A stretch of 49,499 bases of DNA from Flavobacteriales bacterium. Its GTDB lineage: Bacteria; Bacteroidota; Bacteroidia; Flavobacteriales_D; Cryomorphaceae. The notes under the pieces are model-generated. The model was not told where the DNA came from. It saw only the letters and a program-made list of their open reading frames with translations, and ran no database searches. Location: the NCBI GenBank assembly GCA_022448105.1, contig JAKVAV010000005.1, positions 78,272 to 127,770 on the forward strand, read 5' to 3'. Below, piece by piece: positions 34,785-43,240 of this stretch. Positions within the stretch are counted from its first letter, which is position 1, and each line of letters starts with the position of its first letter. Both the position numbers and the translations under genes were made by a program.

Positions 34785-35976
34785 AAATTCGGAGTCGCCG
34801 TTTCAGCGAAACTGGAAGCAGTTTCGCAAAAATCGTCCTGCGATCTTTGGACTAGGTGTAATCTGTTTGGCACTTCTTGTTTCTATCTTGGGAGGACTTA
34901 TTCGACCAGATTCAACCACCAATGCAAACAACCAAAATCTAAGTTTGGCGAAAAAGGGTATTGGTTTTTCGGTTGAAGTTTTGAAGGTTAAGAAGAATTC
35001 GTCTCAAGAACCAACTGGCTTTTTCGAAACCCTATTTTTCGGAGGAGTTGAGGATCCGAGTGAAATCATCCCACTCCATGACTATAAAATTGTTAATGAT
35101 TCTATTTTAGGTTGTACTTATGGTGGTGAGGATGAAGTTTCAGGAATACCGTTCAGCTACCACTTAGTAGAAGTTGCGTATAGCATAAGTGGGGAGATTA
35201 AAAAGTCTAAAGGCCAGTATGTTTTTTCTCAAATAGATGGGAAAGTAGTGCGTGTTGAAAGACCTCAACTGGTTGAGAAAGTTCAATCTCAAATTGACGT
35301 TAGAAGGTTTATATTGGGGACCGATAAGTTTGGTCGTGACCTTCTCAGTCGATTGATGGCAGGAACGATAATCAGTCTTTCGGTAGGTCTTATTTCGGTT
35401 CTTATTTCACTCTTACTCGGAGTATCTCTTGGGGCTATCGCTGGATATTTTGGAGGAATAATAGACGATTTAATCACATGGTTGATCAATGTGGTTTGGT
35501 CCATTCCTACACTACTTCTCGTTATAGCCATCACTTTCGCCTTAGGAAAGGGATTCGTACAGGTATTTATAGCCGTTGGTCTAACGATGTGGGTGGAGGT
35601 AGCTAGAGTTGTTCGAGGCCAGGTGCTCACCGTGAAAAACCTCGAGTATGTGCAGGCCGCAAAAGTTCTTGGATACTCACCGGTCAGAATAATTTTCAGT
35701 CATATCGTTCCAAACGTCATGGGGCCAGTGATTGTGATTTCTGCTGCAAATTTCGCCTCAGCGATACTTTTGGAAGCAGGATTGAGCTTTTTGGGAATTG
35801 GTGCTCAAATTCCAATGGCATCCTGGGGAAGAATGATCAAAGATCATTATCCATACATCACCACTGATTTGGCTTACTTGGCCATTCTCCCGGGTCTTTG
35901 CATTGTAATTTTGGTCTTGGCTTTTATGCTTGTTGGCAATGGCCTCAGAGATAGTGTCGACAAGCGCTCGTTCTAG
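34774..35976 (+). CDS. DppC-like ABC transporter permease with large insert
   Basis: A 400-residue inner-membrane permease of the dipeptide/oligopeptide (DppC/OppC) type. The N-terminal FQRNWKQFRKNRPAIFGLG precedes TM1; GTDKFGRDLLSRLMAG comes near residue 182; and the EAA loop that docks on the ATPase is around residue 290 (EYVQAAKVLGYSP). About 135 residues lie between TM1 and the GTD motif where typical members have a much shorter loop. The ATG at 34774 is chosen over a TTG at 34771. No partner permease, ATPase or binding protein is adjacent. The stop overlaps the convergent AtoE-like gene by 4 bases. Confidence 0.85.
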   Translation: MQYENSESPFQRNWKQFRKNRPAIFGLGVICLALLVSILGGLIRPDSTTNANNQNLSLAKKGIGFSVEVLKVKKNSSQEPTGFFETLFFGGVEDPSEIIPLHDYKIVNDSILGCTYGGEDEVSGIPFSYHLVEVAYSISGEIKKSKGQYVFSQIDGKVVRVERPQLVEKVQSQIDVRRFILGTDKFGRDLLSRLMAGTIISLSVGLISVLISLLLGVSLGAIAGYFGGIIDDLITWLINVVWSIPTLLLVIAITFALGKGFVQVFIAVGLTMWVEVARVVRGQVLTVKNLEYVQAAKVLGYSPVRIIFSHIVPNVMGPVIVISAANFASAILLEAGLSFLGIGAQIPMASWGRMIKDHYPYITTDLAYLAILPGLCIVILVLAFMLVGNGLRDSVDKRSF

Positions 35977-37361
35977 AAGAGCAGTAATCCCGCTGTATAA
36001 ATCACCGCTGCAATCAGCATAAAGTAAGCCGTGTAAGGCAAGATGTCTCTAGCTTTTAATCCAGTGATCGAAAGAAGAGGTAAAGCCCAAAAAGGCTGTA
36101 GCATGTTGGTGAGCTGATCTCCGTAAGCCATAGCCATAATGCTCTTTCCAAGGTTTAAGTCCATTTCTTGAGAGGCCTCGATAATGATGGGTCCTTGCAC
36201 CATCCATTGGCCTCCACCGCTAGGAACCAGAATATTCACAAAGCCCGCAGATATAAAACTGAAGATTGGGTAGGTGGTCTGGTTCGAAATTGAAACGAAG
36301 AAGGTTGAGATTTCACCGATAATACCTGCTCCTTTCATGATGCCCAGAATTCCGAAGTAGAGCGGAAATTGAATGAGTATTCCAGCTGCACCGCCGATTG
36401 CTTCGTCCAGAGCTGCTGCAAAATTACTGATGCTTCCATGAGCGAGTAATCCAAGGCCAAAAAAAACGGTATTTATGAAGTTGGGATTGACAAAATTACC
36501 GTTCCCACTGGTTATTGAGTTTGTGGCGATGATAGTCGCTGCTAAAATAGAAATGATACCTAGTGTGATGGAAACTGCTGGATGATAGTCCAATCTTTCA
36601 GCCAATCCAAGAGCAACTGAGTTTGTGGATGGTCTTTTTTCTCGAGATATAAGAGGGAGTTCGTTCTGAATTTTCTCTCCCAAAATAAATGCTCCAAATG
36701 GAAGTATCAAGAGCAAGGCCGCTGATACTGTTAGATTCATTGGAGAAAATACGGTCTCACCGAATCCAATTGCTGTGGGTAAACTGCTCAGATCAATTGA
36801 AGTACTTCCAGATACCAAGGAGGCAAGATGACCCTCTTCTGCAGCCTTAATTGTTGAACTACCTGAAATTCCACCATGCCACACTAGCAAACCAGTATAG
36901 CCGCAAGCTCCGATTAAAGGGTAGTTGATTTTCAATCCGCGTTGTACTGCATACTCGCCGACTTTTCTGGCGAAAATAGCACCAAATATGATTGCCAATC
37001 CCCAGTTGATGAGCCCGAGAAGCACGCAAGTCGCGGTAACTATGCCTGCAGCCTTGGAACTAGTATCGCAATACTTCGTTAGCTTCTTGATTAGAGCATC
37101 AATTGGTGGTGCTAATGCCAAAACATGACCCAAGACCAAAATGAGCATCATTTGGTACGCAAAGACCAAAAGTGGAGCGTTCCAAATTCCCGAGTACCAA
37201 TATTGCATTACTTCTGTGGTATGGCTGAGGAAGCTCGTATCCGCGGGCCTGAATAACAGTATTGCCGCTGCAAAGACCCCAAAGCTCAATATCACTGCGA
37301 GAGTGAAGGGTGACGGAAGTAAAGTGCGAAATGCCTTTTCGAAGCTGTGGGCGAAAGACAT
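35973..37361 (-). CDS. AtoE-type short-chain fatty acid transporter
   Basis: A 462-residue inner-membrane protein with about 11 to 12 hydrophobic segments, matching the AtoE (TIGR00366) family: GLINWGLAIIFGAIFARKVG in the middle, GYTGLLVWHGGISGSS, and near the end the conserved VPSGGGQWMVQGPII. AtoE imports short-chain fatty acids such as acetoacetate or butyrate in E. coli; here the substrate is unproved. It lies three bases downstream of the DUF3127 gene on the same strand. Confidence 0.88.
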   Translation of the reverse strand: MSFAHSFEKAFRTLLPSPFTLAVILSFGVFAAAILLFRPADTSFLSHTTEVMQYWYSGIWNAPLLVFAYQMMLILVLGHVLALAPPIDALIKKLTKYCDTSSKAAGIVTATCVLLGLINWGLAIIFGAIFARKVGEYAVQRGLKINYPLIGACGYTGLLVWHGGISGSSTIKAAEEGHLASLVSGSTSIDLSSLPTAIGFGETVFSPMNLTVSAALLLILPFGAFILGEKIQNELPLISREKRPSTNSVALGLAERLDYHPAVSITLGIISILAATIIATNSITSGNGNFVNPNFINTVFFGLGLLAHGSISNFAAALDEAIGGAAGILIQFPLYFGILGIMKGAGIIGEISTFFVSISNQTTYPIFSFISAGFVNILVPSGGGQWMVQGPIIIEASQEMDLNLGKSIMAMAYGDQLTNMLQPFWALPLLSITGLKARDILPYTAYFMLIAAVIYTAGLLLF

Positions 37362-37364
37362 TTT

Positions 37365-37739
37365 CTAGAACGGAAGATCGTCTGTGCCGTCGTCAAGATT
37401 TGCCGGCTCAGCTTCTGGAAGTGGTGGCAAGTCGCTGCCTAGAGAGGCGGCCTGCGTAGCTTCTTTTTCTATTCTCCAAGCATCAAGTGAATTAAAAAAT
37501 CGAGTCTCGCCGGTATTTGGATTCTGCCATCTACGCCCTCTGAGGTTGAAATTCACTTTGATCTTATCACCTTCATTATAAGGATCGAGAAGATCAACCC
37601 TGTCTTGAGTGAGCTGGAAGATGATTTCTTGTGGATACTGGCTTGCTTCGTCAGTGATCACAAATTCTCTCTTTTTGAATTTCTCTGTTACTTGCTCGGT
37701 GCCATTCTTTACCACCAATTTTCCTGTGATTGAAAACAT
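37365..37739 (-). CDS. DUF3127 protein with SSB-like C-terminal tip
   Basis: A 124-residue protein of the DUF3127 family, which looks like a small OB-fold: ITGKLVVKNGTEQVTEKFKK, then REFVITDEASQYPQEIIFQL, and NLRGRRWQNPNTGETRFFNS. The tail after residue 100 is disordered, Pro- and acid-rich, and ends DDGTDDLPF, strongly resembling the single-stranded DNA-binding protein tip (DDDIPF) that recruits repair and replication proteins. The function of DUF3127 is not established. It precedes the AtoE-like gene by three bases; a functional link between them is not obvious. Confidence 0.85.
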   Translation of the reverse strand: MFSITGKLVVKNGTEQVTEKFKKREFVITDEASQYPQEIIFQLTQDRVDLLDPYNEGDKIKVNFNLRGRRWQNPNTGETRFFNSLDAWRIEKEATQAASLGSDLPPLPEAEPANLDDGTDDLPF

Positions 37740-37753
37740 ATTCTATTCTTTTT

Positions 37754-38650
37754 CTAATTATTAAAAGTCATTAAAGTCATCCAAGCCTCAGACACATTCC
37801 CAATGGTGAGAAGTTCATGAGCGCGTTCGTGCAATTTTACTTCTAGCTCGTGCGGTTTGTCCTCGTACTCCACAAAAAGGTCACTAAGTTCGGTTAGCCT
37901 GTATTCGTTGACATCAGTTTCATTGGGCAGTTCTTCTACGTTCCCAAGTCGACCCAAATCATTACCTGTTAAGATAGTACTATTTCTTATTTCTTCCGGT
38001 ATTCGATCCACACCAATTCCCATGGTGCTCAAAGGTTTGGATACTTCAAACAGTGCATCTCCGTGAGCCCTTGTGTAGTAGTTTGCACCCATGCGGCCCA
38101 CGGTGTCAATCTTCGTTTGATCAATGCGAAGGTTTTCATCAAGTAGATCTTCTCTTATGTGGATTTTCACCACTTCGCAGATGATCAAGTTCCCAGCGCC
38201 ACCATTTTGTCCCAACTCAATTATTTCGTTTACCTTACATTCATATTGAACAGGGCTTTCCTTGACTCTAGGGGGAGCAACTATCTCAGATGCAATCGGA
38301 GTCAATCCACTCTTCTCAAATTCATTCACTCCTTCTGGATATTCCGTGCTGGATAACGACATTTGTTGCACAATTGAGAAATCAACAATGTTGATGACAA
38401 CCTCAGGATGCTTTTTGGCATTCTCGAAACTGTGTTTGGTCGTGTTATCTCTTCCTCTTCGTGCTGGTGAAAAAATGAGAATAGGTGGATTTGCACTAAA
38501 AACATTGAAATAGCTAAATGGAGAAAGGTTTGAAATTCCTTTTTCATTGACCGTACTCGCAAACGCGATGGGCCTCGGACCAACCGATCCAAGTAGGATT
38601 CCGTGCAGTTGGCCGAGTGATAATTCTGAGGGATTAAGGCTAGTGATCAT
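37754..38650 (-). CDS. Flavin reductase family protein
   Basis: A 298-residue FMN-binding split-barrel protein of the flavoredoxin/flavin reductase type: GSVGPRPIAFASTVNEKG near residue 25, NLSPFSYFNVFSANPPILIF and later VQYECKVNEIIELG. Such proteins bind FMN and reduce it with NAD(P)H or transfer electrons; the partner is unknown. The ATG at 38650 (MITSLNPSELS) fits the family start. A TAnnTTTG box ends 9 bases upstream, suggesting a near-leaderless mRNA. The DUF3127 gene follows 14 bases after the stop. Confidence 0.88.
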   Translation of the reverse strand: MITSLNPSELSLGQLHGILLGSVGPRPIAFASTVNEKGISNLSPFSYFNVFSANPPILIFSPARRGRDNTTKHSFENAKKHPEVVINIVDFSIVQQMSLSSTEYPEGVNEFEKSGLTPIASEIVAPPRVKESPVQYECKVNEIIELGQNGGAGNLIICEVVKIHIREDLLDENLRIDQTKIDTVGRMGANYYTRAHGDALFEVSKPLSTMGIGVDRIPEEIRNSTILTGNDLGRLGNVEELPNETDVNEYRLTELSDLFVEYEDKPHELEVKLHERAHELLTIGNVSEAWMTLMTFNN

Positions 38651-38659
38651 GAGTGGATG

Positions 38660-38667
38660 CAAATTTA
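38660..38667 (-). promoter_or_regulatory. Putative -7 box for the flavin reductase
   Basis: The minus strand reads TAAATTTG, a full match, ending 9 bases from the start codon at 38650. The -33 position holds GTT rather than TTG. Confidence 0.4.
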
Positions 38668-38702
38668 AAAACTAAAATGCGATAGTAACTTTACTAGAAC
38701 GC

Positions 38703-38732
38703 TTTGTGAATAATTCTTTTGCTCTATCTTTG
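38703..38732 (+). promoter_or_regulatory. Promoter for tRNA-Leu
   Basis: TTTG (38703-38706), 18 bases, TATCTTTG (38725-38732): both elements of the Bacteroidota consensus, about 20 bases upstream of the mature tRNA. Confidence 0.75.
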
Positions 38733-38752
38733 CGCACGCTAAAATACCACAA

Positions 38753-38834
38753 GCGGGTGTGGTGAAATTGGTAGACACGCTAGACTTAGGATCTAGTGCT
38801 TCACGGCGTGGGGGTTCGAGTCCCTCCACCCGCA
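38753..38834 (+). tRNA. tRNA-Leu (TAG anticodon)
   Basis: A complete cloverleaf with a long variable arm, as expected for a class II tRNA. The acceptor stem is GCGGGTG with CACCCGC, the anticodon loop CTTAGGA sits in the stem CTAGA/TCTAG giving anticodon TAG, and the T-loop is GTTCGAG. The 3' CCA is not encoded. Confidence 0.97.
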
Positions 38835-38837
38835 CGC

Positions 38838-38867
38838 AAAAAAGGGAATCATTCGATTCCCTTTTTT
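38838..38867. terminator. Terminator after tRNA-Leu
   Basis: AAAAAAGGGAATC and GATTCCCTTTTTT form a 13-bp perfect stem with an ATTC loop three bases after the tRNA. The T6 on the right serves the tRNA transcript; the A6 on the left makes it usable from the other side as well. Confidence 0.92.
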
Positions 38868-38894
38868 ATTTATCTCCATTCCTTGGATAGTAAG

Positions 38895-38913
38895 GCCATT
38901 TTTAAGAAATGGC
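38895..38913. repeat. Inverted repeat in the tig promoter
   Basis: GCCATTT and AAATGGC (5-base centre) lie one base upstream of the tig -7 box, within the spacer where a repressor or activator could bind. The function is unknown. Confidence 0.4.
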
Positions 38914-38914
38914 G

Positions 38915-38922
38915 TATATTTG
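38915..38922 (+). promoter_or_regulatory. -7 box of the tig-clpP-clpX operon
   Basis: TATATTTG fully matches TAnnTTTG. A GCCCCA/TGGGGC hairpin (38925-38940) begins at the predicted transcription start, so the mRNA would carry a 5' cap-like stem before the ATG at 38968. Confidence 0.5.
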
Positions 38923-38967
38923 CAGCCCCATTTTTGGGGCATGTTACACACATAAATCCTTCTCAGG

Positions 38968-40323
38968 ATGAATATTACACAGGAAAAAATTGACGACAAG
39001 AATGCTCTCCTCAAAATCAAAGTAGAGCCAACTGATTATAATGAACGCTACAACGACGCCCTCAAAAGGGCGCGCAAGCAAGTTCAAATGCCAGGTTTCC
39101 GTCCAGGTAAAATTCCGATGGGAGTGATAAAAAGTAAATATGGTAAGTCTCTTTTGGCGGAAGAAATGAATCAAGTACTTAATCAAAGTATCCAATCTTA
39201 CATTGCTGAACAGAATCTCAAAATACTGGGTAGCCCCATGCCAAAGGAAGATCACCTTGATAATGGTGATTGGGATAATCCAGGTGACTTTGAGTTCATT
39301 TATGAGCTTGGTCTAGCGCCGAAACTTGAGGTGACTATTACCAAAAAAGACAAATACACCTATTACACTATTCAAATCGACAAAAAACTAGTCGATGAAG
39401 AGGTGGACCGAATCGCTCGTCGATACGGGAAGGTAGAAGATGCAGATAAGGCTACCGATAAAGAGTTGATCGTAGGAGATTTTGTTGAGTTAGATGAAAA
39501 TAATGAGGTTGTTCCAGCTGGAATTATGCATCAGAGTACAGTATCACTAGAGTTTATCGATCAGGATCAAGCCAAAAAGTTCCATGGGGCGGAAAAAGAT
39601 GCTGAAATTATTGTGCAGCCCTCTCATCTTGCAAAAAATGAGGATGACCATGCACGCATGCTTGGACTTACTCCAGATTCACTTGCTACAACTGGTGATA
39701 ATTTTAAGTTTATCGTTCGCGAAATAAAGAGAATGGAACCTGCTGAGCTAAATGAAGAATTCTTTAACAAGACTTTTGGTGAGGACAGTGAAGTGAAAAC
39801 AGAAAAAGATTTCCGCGAGAAGGTTTCGGCAGATTTAGCAAAACACTTCGCAACAGATAGCGACAAACTCTTTAAAAGAGACATCAGCAATGCGATGATC
39901 GACAAGTACAATCCTGATCTACCAGATGAATTTTTAAAAAGATGGATTAGGCTATCAAATGAAAAACCCCTGACTGCGGAAGAGGTAGATAATGACTACG
40001 CAGAATACAGAAAGAGTTTGCAGTGGCAACTGATATTCAATGAGTTGGTGAGTAAAGAAGCCATAAAGGTTGAGCAAGAAGATGTTGTTGCTAAGACCAA
40101 GGAATTACTCATCGGGAACTACGCTCAATACGGTATGCCAGCGCCAGAGGATAAAGAGCTTGAAGAGTCGGCAAAAAGAGTTTTGGGAAATCAAGATGAA
40201 GCGCGTAAAATTTATGACATGCTTTACGATGAGAAATTGATTACCTATGTCAAAGAAACAGCCACTATTAAGGACAAAGAGGTGTCATTTGATAAATTTG
40301 TCGAATTGGCTGAGCAGGGATAA
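38968..40323 (+). CDS. tig: Trigger factor
   Basis: Trigger factor is the ribosome-bound chaperone at the exit tunnel. The N-terminal ribosome-docking domain carries GFRPGKIP (residues 43-50). A central region (about 150-250) occupies the place of the FKBP-like domain but is hard to recognise, as is common in Bacteroidota. The C-terminal helical chaperone domain follows. At 451 residues the length is near normal. The gene opens the classical tig-clpP-clpX order, with clpP 46 bases downstream. Confidence 0.92.
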   Translation: MNITQEKIDDKNALLKIKVEPTDYNERYNDALKRARKQVQMPGFRPGKIPMGVIKSKYGKSLLAEEMNQVLNQSIQSYIAEQNLKILGSPMPKEDHLDNGDWDNPGDFEFIYELGLAPKLEVTITKKDKYTYYTIQIDKKLVDEEVDRIARRYGKVEDADKATDKELIVGDFVELDENNEVVPAGIMHQSTVSLEFIDQDQAKKFHGAEKDAEIIVQPSHLAKNEDDHARMLGLTPDSLATTGDNFKFIVREIKRMEPAELNEEFFNKTFGEDSEVKTEKDFREKVSADLAKHFATDSDKLFKRDISNAMIDKYNPDLPDEFLKRWIRLSNEKPLTAEEVDNDYAEYRKSLQWQLIFNELVSKEAIKVEQEDVVAKTKELLIGNYAQYGMPAPEDKELEESAKRVLGNQDEARKIYDMLYDEKLITYVKETATIKDKEVSFDKFVELAEQG

Positions 40324-40369
40324 TCAACCTTTCGGTAACTTTCACGTTTCACTCACAGATTAAGAATAA

Positions 40370-41038
40370 ATGTCAGAACATAAAGAGTTCGAAAAGTACG
40401 CTAAGAAGCATCACGGGGTAAATAGTTTGTATTACCACGATTATGCGAAAGCAATGACGCCTTACATCATCGAGGAGCGCCAGATGAATGTTGCTCAGAT
40501 GGATGTTTTCTCGCGATTGATGATGGATAGAATCATATTCATGGGAACGGGTATCGATGACCAAGTCGCGAATATTATTCAAGCACAGCTTCTTTTCTTA
40601 GAAAGTGTCGATCCTAAAAGAGATGTTCAGATTTATCTCAATTCTCCTGGGGGATCAGTTTATGCTGGTTTGGGAATCTATGATACCATGCAGTTTATAG
40701 GTCCAGATGTTGCAACAATTTGCACGGGAATGGCAGCGTCCATGGGAGCCGTTCTTCTTTGCGCTGGTAACAAAGGAAAACGTACCGCACTTAAGCATTC
40801 CAGAGTGATGATTCACCAGCCACTCGGTGGAGCTCAAGGGCAGGCATCAGATATCGAAATCACTGCTAAAGAAATTGTGAAGCTTAGAAAAGAGTTGTAC
40901 AAGATTATTGCTGAACATAGTGGTCAGACATTTGAAAAAGTTAGTGAAGACAGCGATAGAGACTTCTGGATGACTGCAGAAGAAGCGAAGAAGTACGGAA
41001 TGATTGACGAGGTTTTGATTAGAAACCCCAAAAACTGA
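40370..41038 (+). CDS. clpP: ATP-dependent Clp protease proteolytic subunit
   Basis: ClpP forms the two-ring serine protease chamber. In the 222-residue product the catalytic triad is Ser124 (GMAASMGA), His149 ([10 protein letters not shown]) and Asp198 (EDSDRDFWM). [17 protein letters not shown] lines the oxyanion region. About 25 extra N-terminal residues precede the conserved core, which may be a propeptide. clpX follows 9 bases after the stop. Confidence 0.96.
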   Translation: MSEHKEFEKYAKKHHGVNSLYYHDYAKAMTPYIIEERQMNVAQMDVFSRLMMDRIIFMGTGIDDQVANIIQAQLLFLESVDPKRDVQIYLNSPGGSVYAGLGIYDTMQFIGPDVATICTGMAASMGAVLLCAGNKGKRTALKHSRVMIHQPLGGAQGQASDIEITAKEIVKLRKELYKIIAEHSGQTFEKVSEDSDRDFWMTAEEAKKYGMIDEVLIRNPKN

Positions 41039-41047
41039 TTTGACTTA

Positions 41048-42301
41048 ATGGCCGGAGGCGAAAAAAGAGAGGTTAAGTGCTCATTTTGCGGTAGAAGCAA
41101 GAGTGAGGTGAACATTCTCATTGCGGGCGTTACAGGGCACATCTGTGATAATTGCATCACTCAAGCTCAGAGCATCGTTAATGAGGAACTCTCACAAAAA
41201 GCTCATTCAAAATTAGAATCGAATCTCGTTTTACAAAAGCCGGCAGAGATTAAAGCTTATCTTGATGATTTTGTGATCGGGCAGGTCGATGCCAAAAGAA
41301 CCCTTTCGGTAGCAGTTTATAATCACTACAAAAGACTTCTTCAAAAAAAGGAAGATTCCAACACAGATGATGATGTTGAGATAGAAAAGTCAAACATCGT
41401 TTTTGTTGGAGAAACAGGAACGGGAAAGACGCTTTTGGCGAGAACAATCGCTAGAATGCTCAACGTGCCCTTTTGTATTGCTGATGCTACAATTTTAACC
41501 GAAGCGGGTTATGTTGGAGAGGATGTAGAAAGTATCCTTTCTAGGCTGCTGCAGGCCGCCGATTATGACGTGGCTTCCGCAGAGAGGGGAATCGTCTTTA
41601 TTGATGAGATTGATAAGATTGCCCGGAAGAGCGATAATGCCAGTATAACTCGTGACGTGAGTGGGGAAGGAGTTCAGCAGGCTTTACTAAAACTACTTGA
41701 AGGCTCGGAAGTCAATGTGCCTCCTCAAGGCGGAAGAAAACATCCAGAGCAGAAGCTCATTCAAATCAACACAAAGAACATTCTATTTATTTGTGGCGGT
41801 GCTTTTGATGGCATCAAGAAGCATATCGAAAGAAGAGTCAAAACAAGTACTATAGGCTATGGCTCCAGCGCGGAGAATGCAAATTTTGAAGAAGATAATT
41901 TGCTCCAATATGTCTCCCCAGTTGATCTAAAGTCCTTTGGGCTTATCCCTGAGTTGATCGGTCGTTTCCCGGTTCTTACATACTTGAACCCCCTTGATAG
42001 AGAGACCTTGAGAAGAATTCTCACCGAACCAAAGAATGCTTTAGTCAAGCAGTATGTGAAGCTTTTTGAGATGGATGACTTAAATCTTTCATTTGAGAAA
42101 GAAGCCCTCGATTTCATTGTAGATAAAGCCATGGAATACAAGCTCGGTGCTAGAGGACTTCGATCGATTTGTGAAGCTATTATGACAGATCTTATGTACG
42201 AAGCTCCTGGCAATAGTGAATTGAAGTCTTTCAAAATTACATCAAAATACGCTGAAATTAAGTTCAGTAAATCCAAGATATCGCAGCTGAAAGTTGCATA
42301 A
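41048..42301 (+). CDS. clpX: ATP-dependent Clp protease ATPase subunit ClpX
   Basis: ClpX unfolds tagged proteins and feeds ClpP. The N-terminal zinc-binding domain shows four cysteines (Cys11, Cys14, Cys33, Cys36). The AAA+ core has Walker A GETGTGKT (121-128), pore loop GYVG, Walker B VFIDEIDK, the ClpX-specific [13 protein letters not shown], and LGARGLRSI as sensor 2. The 417-residue length is standard. It is the last gene of the tig-clpP-clpX operon; DUF2911 starts 28 bases later and could be cotranscribed. Confidence 0.97.
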   Translation: MAGGEKREVKCSFCGRSKSEVNILIAGVTGHICDNCITQAQSIVNEELSQKAHSKLESNLVLQKPAEIKAYLDDFVIGQVDAKRTLSVAVYNHYKRLLQKKEDSNTDDDVEIEKSNIVFVGETGTGKTLLARTIARMLNVPFCIADATILTEAGYVGEDVESILSRLLQAADYDVASAERGIVFIDEIDKIARKSDNASITRDVSGEGVQQALLKLLEGSEVNVPPQGGRKHPEQKLIQINTKNILFICGGAFDGIKKHIERRVKTSTIGYGSSAENANFEEDNLLQYVSPVDLKSFGLIPELIGRFPVLTYLNPLDRETLRRILTEPKNALVKQYVKLFEMDDLNLSFEKEALDFIVDKAMEYKLGARGLRSICEAIMTDLMYEAPGNSELKSFKITSKYAEIKFSKSKISQLKVA

Positions 42302-42329
42302 ATCCTAATAAATCAATTCCAATTACACC

Positions 42330-43160
42330 ATGAAAAAATCAGTATTACTAGTGGCGTTTGCGCTTGCCACTGTAGCCTCGAGCGCTCAAGAATTTCCAGC
42401 ACCAAGTCCGAAAGCAAAGAATTACCAAATGGTAGGTCTTACGGAGATGGAAGTAGAATATAGCCGTCCAGGGGTTAAAGGCCGCGACATTTTTGGAGAT
42501 CTCGTACCACTTGATAAGCTCTGGAGAACTGGAGCAAACAGAGCTACAAAAGTTTCTTTTAGCAACGATGTCATGTTTGCGGGTACTTCTGTAGAAGCTG
42601 GCACTTACGCGGTCTTTACTATACCTATGAAAGACAAGATCAAAGTGATGCTCAACTCTAATGCCAATCAAGGAGGAACGGGAAACTATGACGAAAGCTT
42701 AAATGTAGCAGCCGTCGAGGTCCCTTTCATGAAAAGCCCAATTGTAGTTGAGCGTATGAGCTTCTCTTTTGAGAATATAGAAGATTCGAAGGCTGATTTT
42801 GTTTTTATGTGGAGCGATATGATGTTTTCAGTTCCCATCACCGTGGATACTGATGCTCAAGTAATTGTAGCTATGGAGGACAAAATGAAAGAAATAAATG
42901 GTGTTTACGGCTTTTACGAAGATGCCGCTAGTTACTACCTCAAGAACGATAGAGATACAGTAAAGGCTTTGGAAATGGCTAAGAAATCAGTAGAGGTAAA
43001 AGAAGTGTTTTGGAATATGCACACCTTGGCAAAGGCTTACCACGCGAATGGTGACAATAAAAAAGCCAAAGAAACGGCGATGAAGTCTCTTGAAATGTCG
43101 AAAGAAGCGGAATATGAGCCTTACATAAAAATGAACGAAAAGCTTATTTCGGAGCTTTAA
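42330..43160 (+). CDS. DUF2911 exported protein
   Basis: A 276-residue protein with a signal peptide (VLLVAFALATVASSAQ) and a DUF2911 domain over about residues 25-170: VEYSRPGVKGRDIFGDLVPLD, LWRTGANRATKVSFS and the motif AGTYAVFTIP. The C-terminal 80 residues are helical and TPR-like (ALEMAKKSVEVKEVFWNMHT, then ALAKAYHANGD-type spacing). The function is unknown; DUF2911 proteins are common in Bacteroidota and probably periplasmic. It follows clpX and ends before a strong terminator. Confidence 0.88.
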   Translation: MKKSVLLVAFALATVASSAQEFPAPSPKAKNYQMVGLTEMEVEYSRPGVKGRDIFGDLVPLDKLWRTGANRATKVSFSNDVMFAGTSVEAGTYAVFTIPMKDKIKVMLNSNANQGGTGNYDESLNVAAVEVPFMKSPIVVERMSFSFENIEDSKADFVFMWSDMMFSVPITVDTDAQVIVAMEDKMKEINGVYGFYEDAASYYLKNDRDTVKALEMAKKSVEVKEVFWNMHTLAKAYHANGDNKKAKETAMKSLEMSKEAEYEPYIKMNEKLISEL

Positions 43161-43184
43161 GAAATTAGAACATTCAACCAACTT

Positions 43185-43219
43185 AAAAGCCCCACTCCGA
43201 TTCTGGAGCGGGGCTTTTT
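43185..43219. terminator. Bidirectional terminator between the DUF2911 gene and secA
   Basis: AAAAGCCCC and GGGGCTTTT, with one A-C mismatch and then CTCC/GGAG, form a long stem around a 6-base loop; T5 follows. It ends transcripts from both convergent sides. Confidence 0.9.
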
Positions 43220-43240
43220 CATAGAATACTGTTTTCGCAC

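Noticed and set aside
41857-42276. 139-codon minus-strand frame inside clpX
   Set aside because: Antisense to conserved ClpX motifs; Ser-rich shadow frame.
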